From CBDBCU01 sp965243185 (GTDB taxonomy: Bacteria; Chloroflexota; Dehalococcoidia; Lucifugimonadales; UBA3495), in NCBI GenBank assembly GCA_965243185.1, contig OZ251531.1, positions 1,054,001-1,118,000 of the forward strand: DNA of 64,000 nucleotides, in the 5' to 3' direction. The notes under the pieces are model-generated. The model saw only the letters and a program-made list of their open reading frames with translations. It did not search any database and was not told the DNA's origin. The translations under genes were made by a program, and so were the position numbers. Shown in pieces: positions 1-8,197 of this stretch. Position 1 is the first letter of the stretch. Every line of letters starts with the position of its first letter.

Positions 1-92
1 CCACCGCCGACCCCAGCCGGTACCGCGCCGCCCGCGTCAACACCTGGACCGCCACCTGCGAAAAAGACGTCCGCCGCCGCGTCCGCCGCTAA
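1..92 (+). CDS. C-terminal end of an unidentified protein (5' part outside window)
   Basis: An open frame enters from the window edge (codons in frame with position 3) and ends at a TAA at 90-92. The last residues, NTWTATCEKDVRRRVRR, resemble the end of the secreted protein at 61786-62805 (RTWSGVCTKRVRRR): a Trp, a Cys six residues from the basic run, and an Arg-rich terminus. This suggests a paralogue of that protein. Nothing more can be said from 29 codons. Confidence 0.5.
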   Translation, partial: TADPSRYRAARVNTWTATCEKDVRRRVRR

Positions 93-153
93 CCCCCACT
101 CCCGGCTAACGGGAATGAGGGCGGGCCATACTTCCACCCGCCCCCTTCCTACC

Positions 154-182
154 GTCATTACCGTGCCAACGGAAATCCAGAA
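154..182. repeat. Degenerate copy of the dispersed palindromic repeat
   Basis: Begins GTCATT and ends ATCCAGAA around an imperfect hairpin (accgtgcc/aacggaaa). It is a diverged member of the family at 3575, 21595, 22836, 55730, 59424 and 61156. Confidence 0.5.
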
Positions 183-196
183 CCGCCAAATCCCCA

Positions 197-226
197 TTGA
201 CACCCTCCCCCCAACCCTGCTACACT
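197..226 (+). promoter_or_regulatory. Promoter of the NYN-domain gene
   Basis: TTGACA (197-202) and TACACT (221-226) are 18 bp apart, with TGC directly before the -10 hexamer (extended -10). The predicted transcript has a leader of about 100 nt before the TTG start at 335. Confidence 0.7.
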
Positions 227-287
227 AACCCCGTTATCTCCCCTGGTGTCCGCAACCCCAGCGCACATCAGGTTGTTATCCCCCGTA

Positions 288-315
288 AAACCGCATGGAG
301 CAATCCGTGCGGTTT
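288..315 (+). promoter_or_regulatory. Leader hairpin upstream of the NYN gene
   Basis: AAACCGCA (288-295) is fully complementary to TGCGGTTT (308-315) around a 12-nt loop. The hairpin ends 7 nt before the AGGAG ribosome binding site at 323-327. It may affect translation or mRNA stability; no known riboswitch class is recognised. Confidence 0.4.
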
Positions 316-334
316 CCCCTGTAGGAGAATTGCT

Positions 335-883
335 TTGCCCAACCGCGTTGCCCTATTCATCGACGGCGGCTATCTGGACAAGGTTCTCGAATCCGAATTC
401 CCCGCCGCCGACCTCAGCTATCAAAAACTCTCCGCAGCCTTGGCCGGAGCTGGCGATATTCTCCGCACCTACTACTACCATTCCCTGCCCTACCAGGGCA
501 ATCCGCCCACCCCCGAGGAGCAGTCCCGCTACGCCGGACGCCGCAGCTTCTTTAACGCCCTCGAACGCTTGCCCCGCTACACCGTCCGCCTCGGCCGCCT
601 CGCCTATGTCGGCCGTTCCCGGCGCGGCGGCCCCATCTTCGAGCAAAAGCAGGTTGACATCCTCCTCGGCGTCGACCTCGTCCTCCTTGCCGCCAAACAC
701 CTCATCCAGGAAGCCATCCTCGTCACCGGCGACAGCGACTTTATCCCCGCCATCGCCGTCACCAAATCCGAAGGCGTCCTCGTCCGCCTCTACCCCGGCC
801 ACAACCCCCACAACGCCCTCTGGCAAGAAGCCGATGAAAGAACCCAATTCACCCAACCCTTCATCGCCTCCCTCCAACGCTAA
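335..883 (+). CDS. NYN domain protein (PIN-like ribonuclease, LabA/DUF88 family)
   Basis: This 182-residue protein is a single NYN domain, a PIN-like fold of metal-dependent ribonucleases. The N-terminal strand ALFIDGGYLDK (about residues 6-16) supplies the first catalytic Asp. VDILLGVDLVLLA (about 107-119) and the conserved TGDSDFIPA block (about 129-137) supply the other acidic residues. The start is TTG at 335, because AGGAG at 323-327 is 7 nt upstream and homology begins there; the open frame continues further upstream without resemblance to anything. It is monocistronic, followed by an inverted-repeat element. The RNA substrate is unknown. Confidence 0.85.
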   Translation: MPNRVALFIDGGYLDKVLESEFPAADLSYQKLSAALAGAGDILRTYYYHSLPYQGNPPTPEEQSRYAGRRSFFNALERLPRYTVRLGRLAYVGRSRRGGPIFEQKQVDILLGVDLVLLAAKHLIQEAILVTGDSDFIPAIAVTKSEGVLVRLYPGHNPHNALWQEADERTQFTQPFIASLQR

Positions 884-925
884 CCCCATCCCCCCTTCGC
901 CTCCGCAACCATCCCCCAAACCCCA

Positions 926-977
926 AAAAGTTTTGAGGGGGTGCGGGGGAACTTTATGTGACAGTTCCCCCGCCGTC
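926..977. repeat. GTTTTGAGGGGG hairpin element, copy 1
   Basis: A roughly 50-bp dispersed element beginning AAAAGTTTTGAGGGGGTGC, with a hairpin whose arms are GGGGGAACT and AGTTCCCCC. The loop (TTATGTGAC) differs from the other copies while the arms are kept. It lies 43 bp after the NYN gene and could act as its transcription end. Other copies: 1988, 23102, 55653, 62835. Confidence 0.75.
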
Positions 978-1061
978 TCCCTTACCCAACAAAAAAGGCG
1001 GGTCTCCCGTCCACCGGGAAACCCGCCCGCCCAATTCCCAACTACCCCACCCCCCGGCGCC

Positions 1062-1880
1062 TCACCTATTCGTCATAAAATGAATCACCGTCACCCCCGC
1101 CTCCCGCGCCTGCCCCTCCTGCGGCTCCGCCACATTCGCGCTGATCACCACCCCCCAGCCCGCGCCCTCCGTAACCCGCCCCAACGCCGCCGCCCGCTCC
1201 CGAGCCCGCTCAATATCGCTCAGATCCAGCGTCACCGACATCTCCACCGCCAGATAGCGCGCTGCCTCCGCCTCCGCATCCCACGCATACGCCAGACAAT
1301 CCGCCGCCATCAGCTGCCGGAAATCCCAATCGCTGATTTTCCCCTCCCGCCGCGCCGCCACCATCCGACCCTGAAACTGCTGCTCCGGCCCATTCAGCCC
1401 GCCATACAGCACCGCCGTATTCACCAGCCCGAACTGATTAAAAACCAGCGAAGGAAACCGCCGCAGGCAGCGCTGCGCATACCCCTCGCCCGCAAAATCA
1501 GCCAACCGATTATCCAACCACCGCAGCTGCTGATTGCCCTGACTTTGCAGCTCCTCCAGCCGGGCCAGCCGCTCATCCGTCCGCCGGTTAGTCTCCCGCT
1601 GCTCCTGGATAAACTCATCCAGCCGCCGGCCGAACTCCCGGTTAGTCTCCCGCTGCTCCTGGATAAAGTCATCCAGCCGCCGGCTCAGCCCGGCCACCTG
1701 TTCCGTCAGAACGACCATCTGCTCCGCCAGCCCGTCCACCCGTCCCGTCAGAATGGCCATTTGCTCCGGCATCCCCAGCAACTCCGGCGTCAAAGTCCGC
1801 TGCCGCAGCTCCGCCGCCAAATCCGGCCGCGCCTCCAAAAGCCGCAGCAGGTCGTGAATATCGTTAATTTGCGTCGTCAT
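1062..1880 (-). CDS. Coiled-coil protein with C-terminal PD-(D/E)XK-like domain (paralogue A)
   Basis: A 272-residue protein. Residues 1-35 form a helical head (HDLLRLLEARPDLAAELRQ), residues about 40-125 a coiled coil with a repeated DEFIQEQRETNR unit, and the C-terminus a globular domain. The start at 1880 is preceded by GGGAGGG at suitable distance; the frame extends upstream without plausible protein. The C-domain has an AAD then an AVEMS strand followed by a RARERA helix, a pattern shared with the proteins at 12937-13881 and 28269-29060. The D...E-x-S arrangement resembles a PD-(D/E)XK nuclease core with Lys replaced by Ser. Function is unknown; nuclease kinship is inference. Confidence 0.7.
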   Translation of the reverse strand: MTTQINDIHDLLRLLEARPDLAAELRQRTLTPELLGMPEQMAILTGRVDGLAEQMVVLTEQVAGLSRRLDDFIQEQRETNREFGRRLDEFIQEQRETNRRTDERLARLEELQSQGNQQLRWLDNRLADFAGEGYAQRCLRRFPSLVFNQFGLVNTAVLYGGLNGPEQQFQGRMVAARREGKISDWDFRQLMAADCLAYAWDAEAEAARYLAVEMSVTLDLSDIERARERAAALGRVTEGAGWGVVISANVAEPQEGQAREAGVTVIHFMTNR

Positions 1881-1987
1881 CGCCGGCATCCCTCCCGTGT
1901 CTAGCCCTGAACAACCTAACTGCCAACAACTATACCACACCCCCGGCCCCTTGTAAAAAGCATCCAGACCCCAGAATCCCCAAACTC

Positions 1988-2037
1988 AAAAGTTTTGAGG
2001 GGGTGCGGGGGAACTTTTACAAAAGTTCCCCCGCCGT
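1988..2037. repeat. GTTTTGAGGGGG hairpin element, copy 2
   Basis: Arms GGGGGAACTTTT and AAAAGTTCCCCC around a 2-nt centre (AC). It lies 55 bp upstream of the promoter of ncRNA copy 1. The same element precedes the other two ncRNA copies at a similar distance. Confidence 0.8.
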
Positions 2038-2092
2038 AACCCCAAAATCCAACTCCCTCAAAACTCATCCGAAAATTCATCCCATTCATCCC

Positions 2093-2122
2093 TTGACAAA
2101 CCCCCAAACCATCCCCCATAAT
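2093..2122 (+). promoter_or_regulatory. Promoter of candidate large ncRNA, copy 1
   Basis: TTGACA (2093-2098) and CATAAT (2117-2122), 18 bp spacer. The arrangement is conserved at the other two copies (23204-23232 and 62935-62964) although the spacer sequences differ. Confidence 0.75.
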
Positions 2123-2128
2123 AAAACC

Positions 2129-2610
2129 CGTCACGGTTAACCTGACCCCGGGACGCCGGGTTCTTACGCTAAGCTTACCGTAAAACTAAATATCGCTCCA
2201 CACAGCGCGCTGTGGGCCCCGCCCAGCCATTAAACCGGCAAAGCGGACGCCTCAAACACTCCTACCCCCGGGAAAGCGGCCCAAGGACCCGCAAACCCAC
2301 CAGGAGCAGCGGCCAACGGCAAATCCCACTAGCCGTACCAAACCGCCGCCCCAACCCACAGGAGTCGGAGCAACCCAGGTTGACTGGAGAACGGTCAACC
2401 GCGGTCGCAGCACCGGGCCAACCCGCCGGCATGGCAACCATACCAACCGGCGCCAGTAGCCAACTCAAGGTAGCGCAACCGTAACCGGCAGACTGGCCGG
2501 GAAACGTCTCGCTGGATGTACGCCGCAGTTCCCATTGACGTAGGCAACCCAATGACCAGCCCTGCCAACCTTCTCCCGACAAGGCGGAAACCGTGGCCAC
2601 GGTTTCCGCC
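2129..2610 (+). ncRNA. Candidate large structured ncRNA, copy 1 of 3
   Basis: About 480 nt with no convincing open frame, strongly similar to 23239-23718 and 62971-63440. Shared blocks include CACAGCGCGCTGTG, a GGTTGAC/GTCAACC stem, a CGCCGG/CCGGCG stem enclosing ATGG/CCAT, and a 3' terminal 28-nt perfect hairpin (2583-2610). The first hairpin (GTCAC-GG, loop TTAA, CC-TGAC) is replaced in copy 3 by an unrelated sequence that folds the same way. The 3' hairpin differs between copies at paired positions on both arms. This pattern supports selection on RNA structure. No known large RNA class is recognised. Ends are estimated from the promoter and last hairpin. Confidence 0.65.
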
Positions 2611-2742
2611 AAAACCGGCATCCCCCGCCAACCCCCAATCCCCCCACCGCCAACCGTCATCCTTATCCTTGACCAACCGCCCGCCGCCGGTTAGGATTAT
2701 CTCCAAACTAACCCGGCTAACTTTCAGGAGGGCTTGACCATT

Positions 2743-3525
2743 ATGCCCGTGCCTTTTACCGAAACCTTTGTCAATGTCGGCCGCGCCCGCATCCAGATGC
2801 AGACCGGCGGCGCCGGCGACCCTTTGCTGATACTCCACGGCGCCGGCGGCAGCGAAGGCCCCCTCCGCTACGCCCAATCCCTGGCCGAAAACTTCACCGT
2901 CTATCTGCCCTCCCATCCCGGCTTTGGCGCGTCGGAACGCCCGCCCTGGCTGGAAACCATCAACGATATGGCCGCCTTCTACAACCGGTTTCTCGAAAGC
3001 CAGGAATTGTACGGCTGCCGGGCGGTCGGCTTTTCCCTGGGCGGCTGGATTGCCGCCGAAATGCTCGCCGCCGCCGGCCCGGTATTCAGCAAACTCCTCC
3101 TGGTCGGCGCCGTCGGCATCAAACCCCAGGATGGCGAAATCGCCGATGTATTCATCATCACCCCCCAACAGGTCATCGACCTGCTCTTTCACGACCCGGC
3201 CCAATCCCCGGAGTATCAACAGGTGTTCGGCCAACCGCCCACCCCGGAACTGGCCGCCATCCTCGAACGCAATCGGGAAATGGCCGTACGCCTCTGCTGG
3301 AAACCCTATATGCACGACCCCCGCCTGCCCGACTTGCTGTCCCGGGTCAACATCCCCACCCGCATCCTCTGGGGCCGCGCGGATGAATTGGCCCCCGTCG
3401 AGTGCGGCCGCTTGTACCAGCAAGCCATCCCCGGCTCCGACCTGGTCATCATCGACAACTGCGGCCACCTGCCCCATATCGAAAAACCGGCGGAATTCCT
3501 GCAAGCCGCCCGGGATTTTCTATAG
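2743..3525 (+). CDS. Alpha/beta hydrolase
   Basis: A 260-residue single-domain alpha/beta hydrolase. The oxyanion region is LLILHGAGG (about residues 27-35), the nucleophile elbow GFSLGG carries the catalytic Ser (about residue 97), a late Asp lies in ILWGRADELAP, and the catalytic His in NCGHLPHIEKP. ATG at 2743 is chosen over TTG 2734 because AGGAGG at 2726-2731 is 11 nt from the ATG but only 2 nt from the TTG. It is the first gene of a likely catabolic set with the two downstream oxidoreductases. Length and motifs fit C-C bond hydrolases or esterases; the substrate is unknown. Confidence 0.85.
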   Translation: MPVPFTETFVNVGRARIQMQTGGAGDPLLILHGAGGSEGPLRYAQSLAENFTVYLPSHPGFGASERPPWLETINDMAAFYNRFLESQELYGCRAVGFSLGGWIAAEMLAAAGPVFSKLLLVGAVGIKPQDGEIADVFIITPQQVIDLLFHDPAQSPEYQQVFGQPPTPELAAILERNREMAVRLCWKPYMHDPRLPDLLSRVNIPTRILWGRADELAPVECGRLYQQAIPGSDLVIIDNCGHLPHIEKPAEFLQAARDFL

Positions 3526-3574
3526 TCCCGGACTGTCCCTTAACCGGTATCAATCAGAGAATGCCATCCCTACC

Positions 3575-3603
3575 GTCATTCCCGTGCCAACGGGAATCCA
3601 GAG
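3575..3603. repeat. Dispersed palindromic repeat
   Basis: GTCATTCCCGTG then CAACGGGAATCC: hairpin arms ATTCCCGT/ACGGGAAT around a short loop, followed by AGAG. It lies between the hydrolase and the dehydrogenase. Confidence 0.7.
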
Positions 3604-3653
3604 CGCCCCGAAAGCAAACCGAACCCGACAATCGATCCTGAGGAGGCTTGACC

Positions 3654-4730
3654 GTGCTGCCCCGTTTCCGCGTCAATCTGGACGAAGCCATCACCGTGCC
3701 GGGCGCTGACCTCAAATCCGTAGTAGCCGGCATCTTTGAGAAAGTCGGCGTCCCCCCGGCGGATGCTATGCTCGGCGCCGATGTGCTGACCCTCGCCGAC
3801 CTGCGCGGCGTGGACAGCCACGGCGTTTCCAATATGCTCCGCAGCTATCTCGGCGGCTACCAGCGCGGCGAAATCAATCCCCAGCCCCACATTACTACCG
3901 TCCGCGAAACCGCCAGCACCGCCGCCCTCGACTCCGACCGCGGCCTCGGCATTATCGTAACCCCCAAGGCGATGGATATTGCCATCGAAAAAGCCCGTCA
4001 ATCCGGCGTGGGAATGGTCACCGTGGGCAATTCCCGCCACTTGGGGATGGCATCCTACCATGCGATGCTGGCTCTCGAACACGATATGATTGGCGTCTGT
4101 ATGACCAGCGCGCCGCCCCGAATGGTGCCAACCTTTGGCGCGGAACCCCGCCTCGGCACCAACCCCATCGCCGTCGCCGTTCCCGCCCGCAACGAACCGC
4201 CCTTCGTCTTTGACGCCGCCACCAGTTCCGTAGCCCAGAACAAAATTGAAATCGCCCGCCGCTTGGGCGCCGACCTGGAACCCGGCTGGTTGGCTACCGA
4301 GGACGGTACCCCCATTATGGCGGAAGTCCCGGTACCCCAAACCTACCACCTGCTGCCTATGGGCGCGACCCGGGAATTGGGTTCCCACAAAGGCTACGGC
4401 TTGGCTTGCGTAGTGGATATTTTTGCCGGCGTGCTGACCGGTTTCGGCTATGGCGCGGTTCCCGGCCGCCCCAACTTCGGCCACTATGTCGCCGCCTACA
4501 ACATCGCCGGCTTCGACGACCCGGAGCATTTCAAGGATGAAATGGACGGCTGGCTGCGGATGATGAAGTCCACCAAACCCGCCCCCGGCCACGACCGGGT
4601 CCTGGTCGCCGGCCAACCTGAAGCCGAAATGGAAGCCGTACGCCGCCAGGAAGGCATCCCCCTGCACCCGGAAGTAATCCAGTGGCTCCGCGACACCTGC
4701 GGCGAGTTGGCGGTACCCTGCCCCCTGTAA
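3654..4730 (+). CDS. Ldh2-family (malate/L-lactate/ureidoglycolate type) NAD(P)-dependent dehydrogenase
   Basis: A 358-residue member of the Ldh2/YlbC family, which oxidises 2-hydroxyacids or related substrates with NAD(P) through a fold unlike Rossmann dehydrogenases. Visible motifs are RGVDSHGV (catalytic His region, about residues 50-57), GNSRHLGMASYHA (about 124-136) and GTNPIAVAVPA (about 163-173). GTG 3654 is taken as start because AGGAGG at 3641-3646 is 7 nt away; the alternative TTG 3648 would sit 1 nt from it. Co-linear with the hydrolase and cyclodeaminase-family genes. The substrate cannot be told from sequence. Confidence 0.85.
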   Translation: MLPRFRVNLDEAITVPGADLKSVVAGIFEKVGVPPADAMLGADVLTLADLRGVDSHGVSNMLRSYLGGYQRGEINPQPHITTVRETASTAALDSDRGLGIIVTPKAMDIAIEKARQSGVGMVTVGNSRHLGMASYHAMLALEHDMIGVCMTSAPPRMVPTFGAEPRLGTNPIAVAVPARNEPPFVFDAATSSVAQNKIEIARRLGADLEPGWLATEDGTPIMAEVPVPQTYHLLPMGATRELGSHKGYGLACVVDIFAGVLTGFGYGAVPGRPNFGHYVAAYNIAGFDDPEHFKDEMDGWLRMMKSTKPAPGHDRVLVAGQPEAEMEAVRRQEGIPLHPEVIQWLRDTCGELAVPCPL

Positions 4731-4788
4731 CCGCCATCTTACCGCCCCCGTAACCCTAACCATCCCCATACCAATCCCGGAGGAAATA

Positions 4789-5742
4789 ATGTCCCTCTTT
4801 CTCAACGAATCCGAAGTAGCCCAACTGCTCCCGATGGCCGAGTGCATCGACGTCCTCGAGGAAGCCTTTGCCCACGCCGGCGCCGGCCAGGTGGACCTCA
4901 AACCCCGTTCCCGCATCCGAATGCCCGGCGGTTTCTTTCACTTTATGGCCGCCGCCGACGCCGGGCATCAGGTTTTCGGCTACAAAGCCTATCCCTCCTT
5001 TGCCGGCGGCGCCCGAATGGTCGTGATGCTCTACGACTACGCCAGCGGCGCCCTCCTTTCCTGTATGGAAGCCAGCCGCCTCGGGCAAATCCGCACCGGC
5101 GCCGCCTCCGGCCTCGCCACCCGTTGGATGGCCCGCGGGGATGCCGACAGCGTCGGCGTCATCGGCTCCGGCTTCCAAGCCCGCAGCCAACTGGAAGCCG
5201 TCTGCGCCGTCCGGGACATCCGGCGCGCCAAAGTCTATAGCCGCAGCCCGGAACGCCGGGAACAGTTCGCCCAACGCATGGCGGAACGCCTGAACCTGGA
5301 AATTACCCCGGTGGACACCGCCCAGGAATGCCTGTCCGATGTCGCCGTCGCCGTTACCATCACCTCCGCCCGCGACCCGGTGCTGGAAGGGGATTGGCTG
5401 GCCCCCGGAACCCACATCAACGCCGCCGGCGGCAATCACTGGATCCGCCGGGAAATCGACGAAGCCGCCGTCCTGCGCTCCTCAGTTATCGCCGTCGACG
5501 ACCTCGACCAAGCCAAAATCGAGTGCGGCGACCTGCTTTGGCCCGAAAGCCGCGGCGAATTCCGCTGGGACCAAGTCTGCGAATTGCAGGACATCATCGC
5601 CGGCCGCGTCCTCGGCCGCCCCGACGACCAGTCCATAACCCTGTTCGAGTCGATGGGCGTAGCTTTAGAGGACATCGCCGCCGCCCAACTGGTGTACCGC
5701 AAGGCCAAAGAACAGGGCATCGGCCAAGAACTGCCCTTCTGA
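4789..5742 (+). CDS. Ornithine cyclodeaminase / mu-crystallin family protein
   Basis: A 317-residue NAD(P)-binding protein of the ornithine cyclodeaminase, alanine dehydrogenase and ketimine reductase superfamily. The N-terminal half carries the substrate lid and Arg/Lys-rich strand (DLKPRSRIRMPG, GYKAYPS). The Rossmann motif GVIGSGFQARSQLEA begins at about residue 121, and GTHINAAGGNHW at about 206-217. GGAGG 9 nt upstream supports the ATG. It is the last gene of the 2743-5742 catabolic set and is followed by a strong terminator. Whether it is a deaminase, imine reductase or amino-acid dehydrogenase cannot be decided. Confidence 0.85.
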   Translation: MSLFLNESEVAQLLPMAECIDVLEEAFAHAGAGQVDLKPRSRIRMPGGFFHFMAAADAGHQVFGYKAYPSFAGGARMVVMLYDYASGALLSCMEASRLGQIRTGAASGLATRWMARGDADSVGVIGSGFQARSQLEAVCAVRDIRRAKVYSRSPERREQFAQRMAERLNLEITPVDTAQECLSDVAVAVTITSARDPVLEGDWLAPGTHINAAGGNHWIRREIDEAAVLRSSVIAVDDLDQAKIECGDLLWPESRGEFRWDQVCELQDIIAGRVLGRPDDQSITLFESMGVALEDIAAAQLVYRKAKEQGIGQELPF

Positions 5743-5765
5743 CCCAATCCCCAATACCAAAATAA

Positions 5766-5794
5766 GCCCCCGGCAGCGCAATGCTGCCGGGGGC
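5766..5794 (+). terminator. Terminator of the hydrolase-dehydrogenase-cyclodeaminase set
   Basis: A perfect 12-bp stem, GCCCCCGGCAGC (5766-5777) with GCTGCCGGGGGC (5783-5794), 5-nt loop, starting 23 bp after the stop codon. No clean T-run follows, so efficiency is uncertain. Confidence 0.7.
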
Positions 5795-5827
5795 TTGCTA
5801 TGGTTTTCCGGGGTAACGCCCGGCCGC

Positions 5828-5938
5828 CTAGCGCAGGGCGGTATGCGCCCGGATGACGCTCCGGGACGCGGCAATCTGCCGCTGCACCCGTTCCCGCTCG
5901 CTCAACGCCGGGCTGCTCAGCCAGTCGTACCAGGACAC
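5828..5938 (-). pseudogene. Possible small ORF with a frameshifted N-terminus
   Basis: A 36-codon frame (GTG 5938 to TAG 5828) encodes MSWYDWLSSPALSERERV followed by a basic helix. It lacks its own ribosome binding site. An ATG at 5961-5963 in another frame (MSKIATT) lies about 20 nt after GGGAGG and would join it if one A were removed from the AAAA run at 5940-5943. Either a decayed small gene, a homopolymer sequencing error, or chance. Confidence 0.25.
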
Positions 5939-5963
5939 CAAAGTAGTCGCAATCTTGCTCATA

Positions 5964-6313
5964 TCGGTTCTCTCATCCTCCCTTGGGGTGGAGATTTCGT
6001 TGACGGCAGCCGGTCGGCAATCAGCCGCCGGCCCCGATAGTTGACGGGAGCCTAACCCCCGTTAAACGCCCCTGAAAGGCAGAGCCGGCTCTACCGCCGG
6101 CCCGGTCAGCATCGGCTAAATTCCCACCTCCTCAATTCGGATTTGGCGAACTCTCCGGCTGACCGTTTAGGATGAAAGAAACAATAGAAATGATTGCTGT
6201 AACCCGGTCAGCGCCGCCGCCAACAACCAGCCTACCCCATTGGCGCCCCCCAATTCAATGAATTTAAGCGCGGGTTATTATGGATTTTTAGATAATGCCG
6301 GGGCCGGGCAACC
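5964..6313. other. Intergenic stretch without recognisable gene
   Basis: About 350 bp between the small-ORF candidate and the 3' end of the membrane protein gene. No open frame with coding character, no member of the dispersed repeat families and no clear hairpin terminator were seen. Confidence 0.5.
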
Positions 6314-8149
6314 CTAATTTCCCGCCGGCAAAACCGATTCCCAAACCGTGCCGCCCGCCGTGAACTGCCCGGTACGGATTTCGGCAACCGGGTAATCCGG
6401 CAGTTCCACCACCGCCAAACATTTCCCGTCAAACCAATGCCCCCGCCGGTTAAAGTCAAAGTCCCGGTTGTCGAAACCGTGCGGTTGCCGCACCGCCGGC
6501 AAATCCTCCGGGTTCTCCGGTATCAAATGCAGAAAGAACCGGTCAGCAACATCCGCCGCCGCGCAGCTTTCCTTGAAATAATACAAGGCATTGTTGTAGC
6601 GGTACAGGTCAAATACCGACTCCGCCAGCGGCGGCCCGGCTTGCCCGGCGGCGATGGGTTGATAGGCCGCCCGGTAATAAGGTTCGTCCAAGTCCAGATG
6701 GGCGGTCCACAGTCGGGTCTCCCATAAATCATGCTGCCCCGTCTCAATTTGTGCCATCGGGTAGTCGGGCAGTTCAATGACCGCCATACACCTCCCATCG
6801 CTGGATAGAAACCGCTCTACTTCACTGCTATAGTTAAAGTTCCGATTCTCAAAACCGGTCGCCCCCGCCACCCGGGGCAAGTCAACCTCCCGGACGGGTA
6901 TTACGTGCAGAAAGAACCGGCCCTCTCTATCGTCAATCCGGGGACAGTCCGCATTTTTCACATAGGTCAACCGCCCGGGAGTGTGGTAGATGTTCCAGAA
7001 TTGGGACTGAAACGCCGGCGGATTAGTCAACAGAGCTTGGTACTCCCGCCCCCAAGCGGCGGTAAGCTGCCGGTCTAAAAGTACCAGTCCGATACTGGAC
7101 AACAGTACCAGCAGGCAAGCCGCCGGCCAAGCCCATCGCCAGGAATGGTATTTCCAACCCCGGCCCGGCCGCCGCAAACTCCCGCCGCTTGTCCCGCCTC
7201 CCATCCCCCCAACCCACCGCTTTACCCGCCGCCCGTAGCTGCGCCAACGCTCGCCCCCGCTGTCCCGCAGCAATTGCAGGCTGTAGAGAAATGCCGCCAG
7301 GCTGAACAGGTATTCCGAGATTTCTCCATACGCTACCCAGCGATACTGGATAAACTGCTCGTTCAGGTAAAAGGCCGCCCCGCTCAGGACCATAATCGCC
7401 GCGACTACCGCCAACAGCCTTTTGTCCCGCGAAATCAGGGCGGCCCCCAGGAAAATCCCCAAAATCAAGAGCAGATGCCGCCCTTGCAAAGCAATGATTT
7501 TCGGCCAGGGCAGGTTGCTGCCCAGGTTCATCCCCAGCGCAAAAAAAAGCGTCAGCCAGAGCGATGGCAACGGCAGCGCACCAAAACTGTACTTGCGGAC
7601 ATAGAAAGCCGCCAGCGGTATCACATAGCACAGGGTCGGAATGGCAATGAGGAGAAAGCCAAAGACCCCGCTCAGGGCAAAAGTATTATGGAAATTGGTC
7701 TCATCCTGAAAATTAGCCCCTTGCAGAAAATCCGGGTAGGCAAAGCCAAAGATATGCTGCCCCCAACTGACTTCCTCCCCGGCGGCAAAGAGCGCCGCCA
7801 AGCCGGCCAGGATATAGACCCAGCGCAGCCAGCGGCGCCGGGCCCAAGCCGCCGCCAGAAACATTGTCAACCCGCCGCCGCCGAACAGCGCCGCCGTCAG
7901 CGGCTCCACCGGGGCATTCTCCCCGGCTGACTCCAGCTCCCCGTAGCCGGTAACTACATAAAAATAGAGCAGAACCAGCACATTCAGGCAAAAGACGCTG
8001 AAAGTGAACAGGGAAAGCTTGTCGTAAAGTCCCGGCGGCGTTTCGGCTTCCGCCCCTCCCGTTGCCCACCACGCCTTCAACTCCCGTCCCGCGGCAACAA
8101 GCACATTACCGCCGCCGCCGGCCGGGGAAACCTCGTCAGTCCGGGACAT
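6314..8149 (-). CDS. Polytopic membrane protein with two C-terminal copies of a shared extracytoplasmic domain
   Basis: A 611-residue protein. About nine hydrophobic segments fall between residues 45 and 370, including a GEEVSWGQHIFGF loop characteristic of an uncharacterised membrane family. A soluble C-terminus follows with two tandem copies of a roughly 100-residue domain (about 395-490 and 515-611). Each copy has a Cys, then RFFLH-IP, DLP, GF-NR-F, a second Cys, ELPDYP and TGQ. The same domain ends the GT39-like protein at 24657-26621. Start 8149 is preferred because CCGGAG is 8 nt upstream. Probably a surface-glycan related membrane protein, by inference from that link. Confidence 0.75.
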   Translation of the reverse strand: MSRTDEVSPAGGGGNVLVAAGRELKAWWATGGAEAETPPGLYDKLSLFTFSVFCLNVLVLLYFYVVTGYGELESAGENAPVEPLTAALFGGGGLTMFLAAAWARRRWLRWVYILAGLAALFAAGEEVSWGQHIFGFAYPDFLQGANFQDETNFHNTFALSGVFGFLLIAIPTLCYVIPLAAFYVRKYSFGALPLPSLWLTLFFALGMNLGSNLPWPKIIALQGRHLLLILGIFLGAALISRDKRLLAVVAAIMVLSGAAFYLNEQFIQYRWVAYGEISEYLFSLAAFLYSLQLLRDSGGERWRSYGRRVKRWVGGMGGGTSGGSLRRPGRGWKYHSWRWAWPAACLLVLLSSIGLVLLDRQLTAAWGREYQALLTNPPAFQSQFWNIYHTPGRLTYVKNADCPRIDDREGRFFLHVIPVREVDLPRVAGATGFENRNFNYSSEVERFLSSDGRCMAVIELPDYPMAQIETGQHDLWETRLWTAHLDLDEPYYRAAYQPIAAGQAGPPLAESVFDLYRYNNALYYFKESCAAADVADRFFLHLIPENPEDLPAVRQPHGFDNRDFDFNRRGHWFDGKCLAVVELPDYPVAEIRTGQFTAGGTVWESVLPAGN

Positions 8150-8197
8150 ATCCATATCTCCGGGAACTGTGCCGGCCGGAAAACCCTATCCCGCCGC

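Noticed and set aside
246..1904. 552-codon plus-strand open frame rich in Pro, Ser and Arg
   Set aside because: It runs through the NYN gene in another frame and antisense to paralogue A; composition is typical of GC-rich shadow frames and there is no ribosome binding site or homology.
2129..2610. Large ncRNA as a group II intron, RNase P RNA or tmRNA
   Set aside because: The domain V, P4 core and tRNA-like/tag-peptide signatures of those RNAs were looked for and not seen, and three dispersed copies would be unusual for RNase P or tmRNA.
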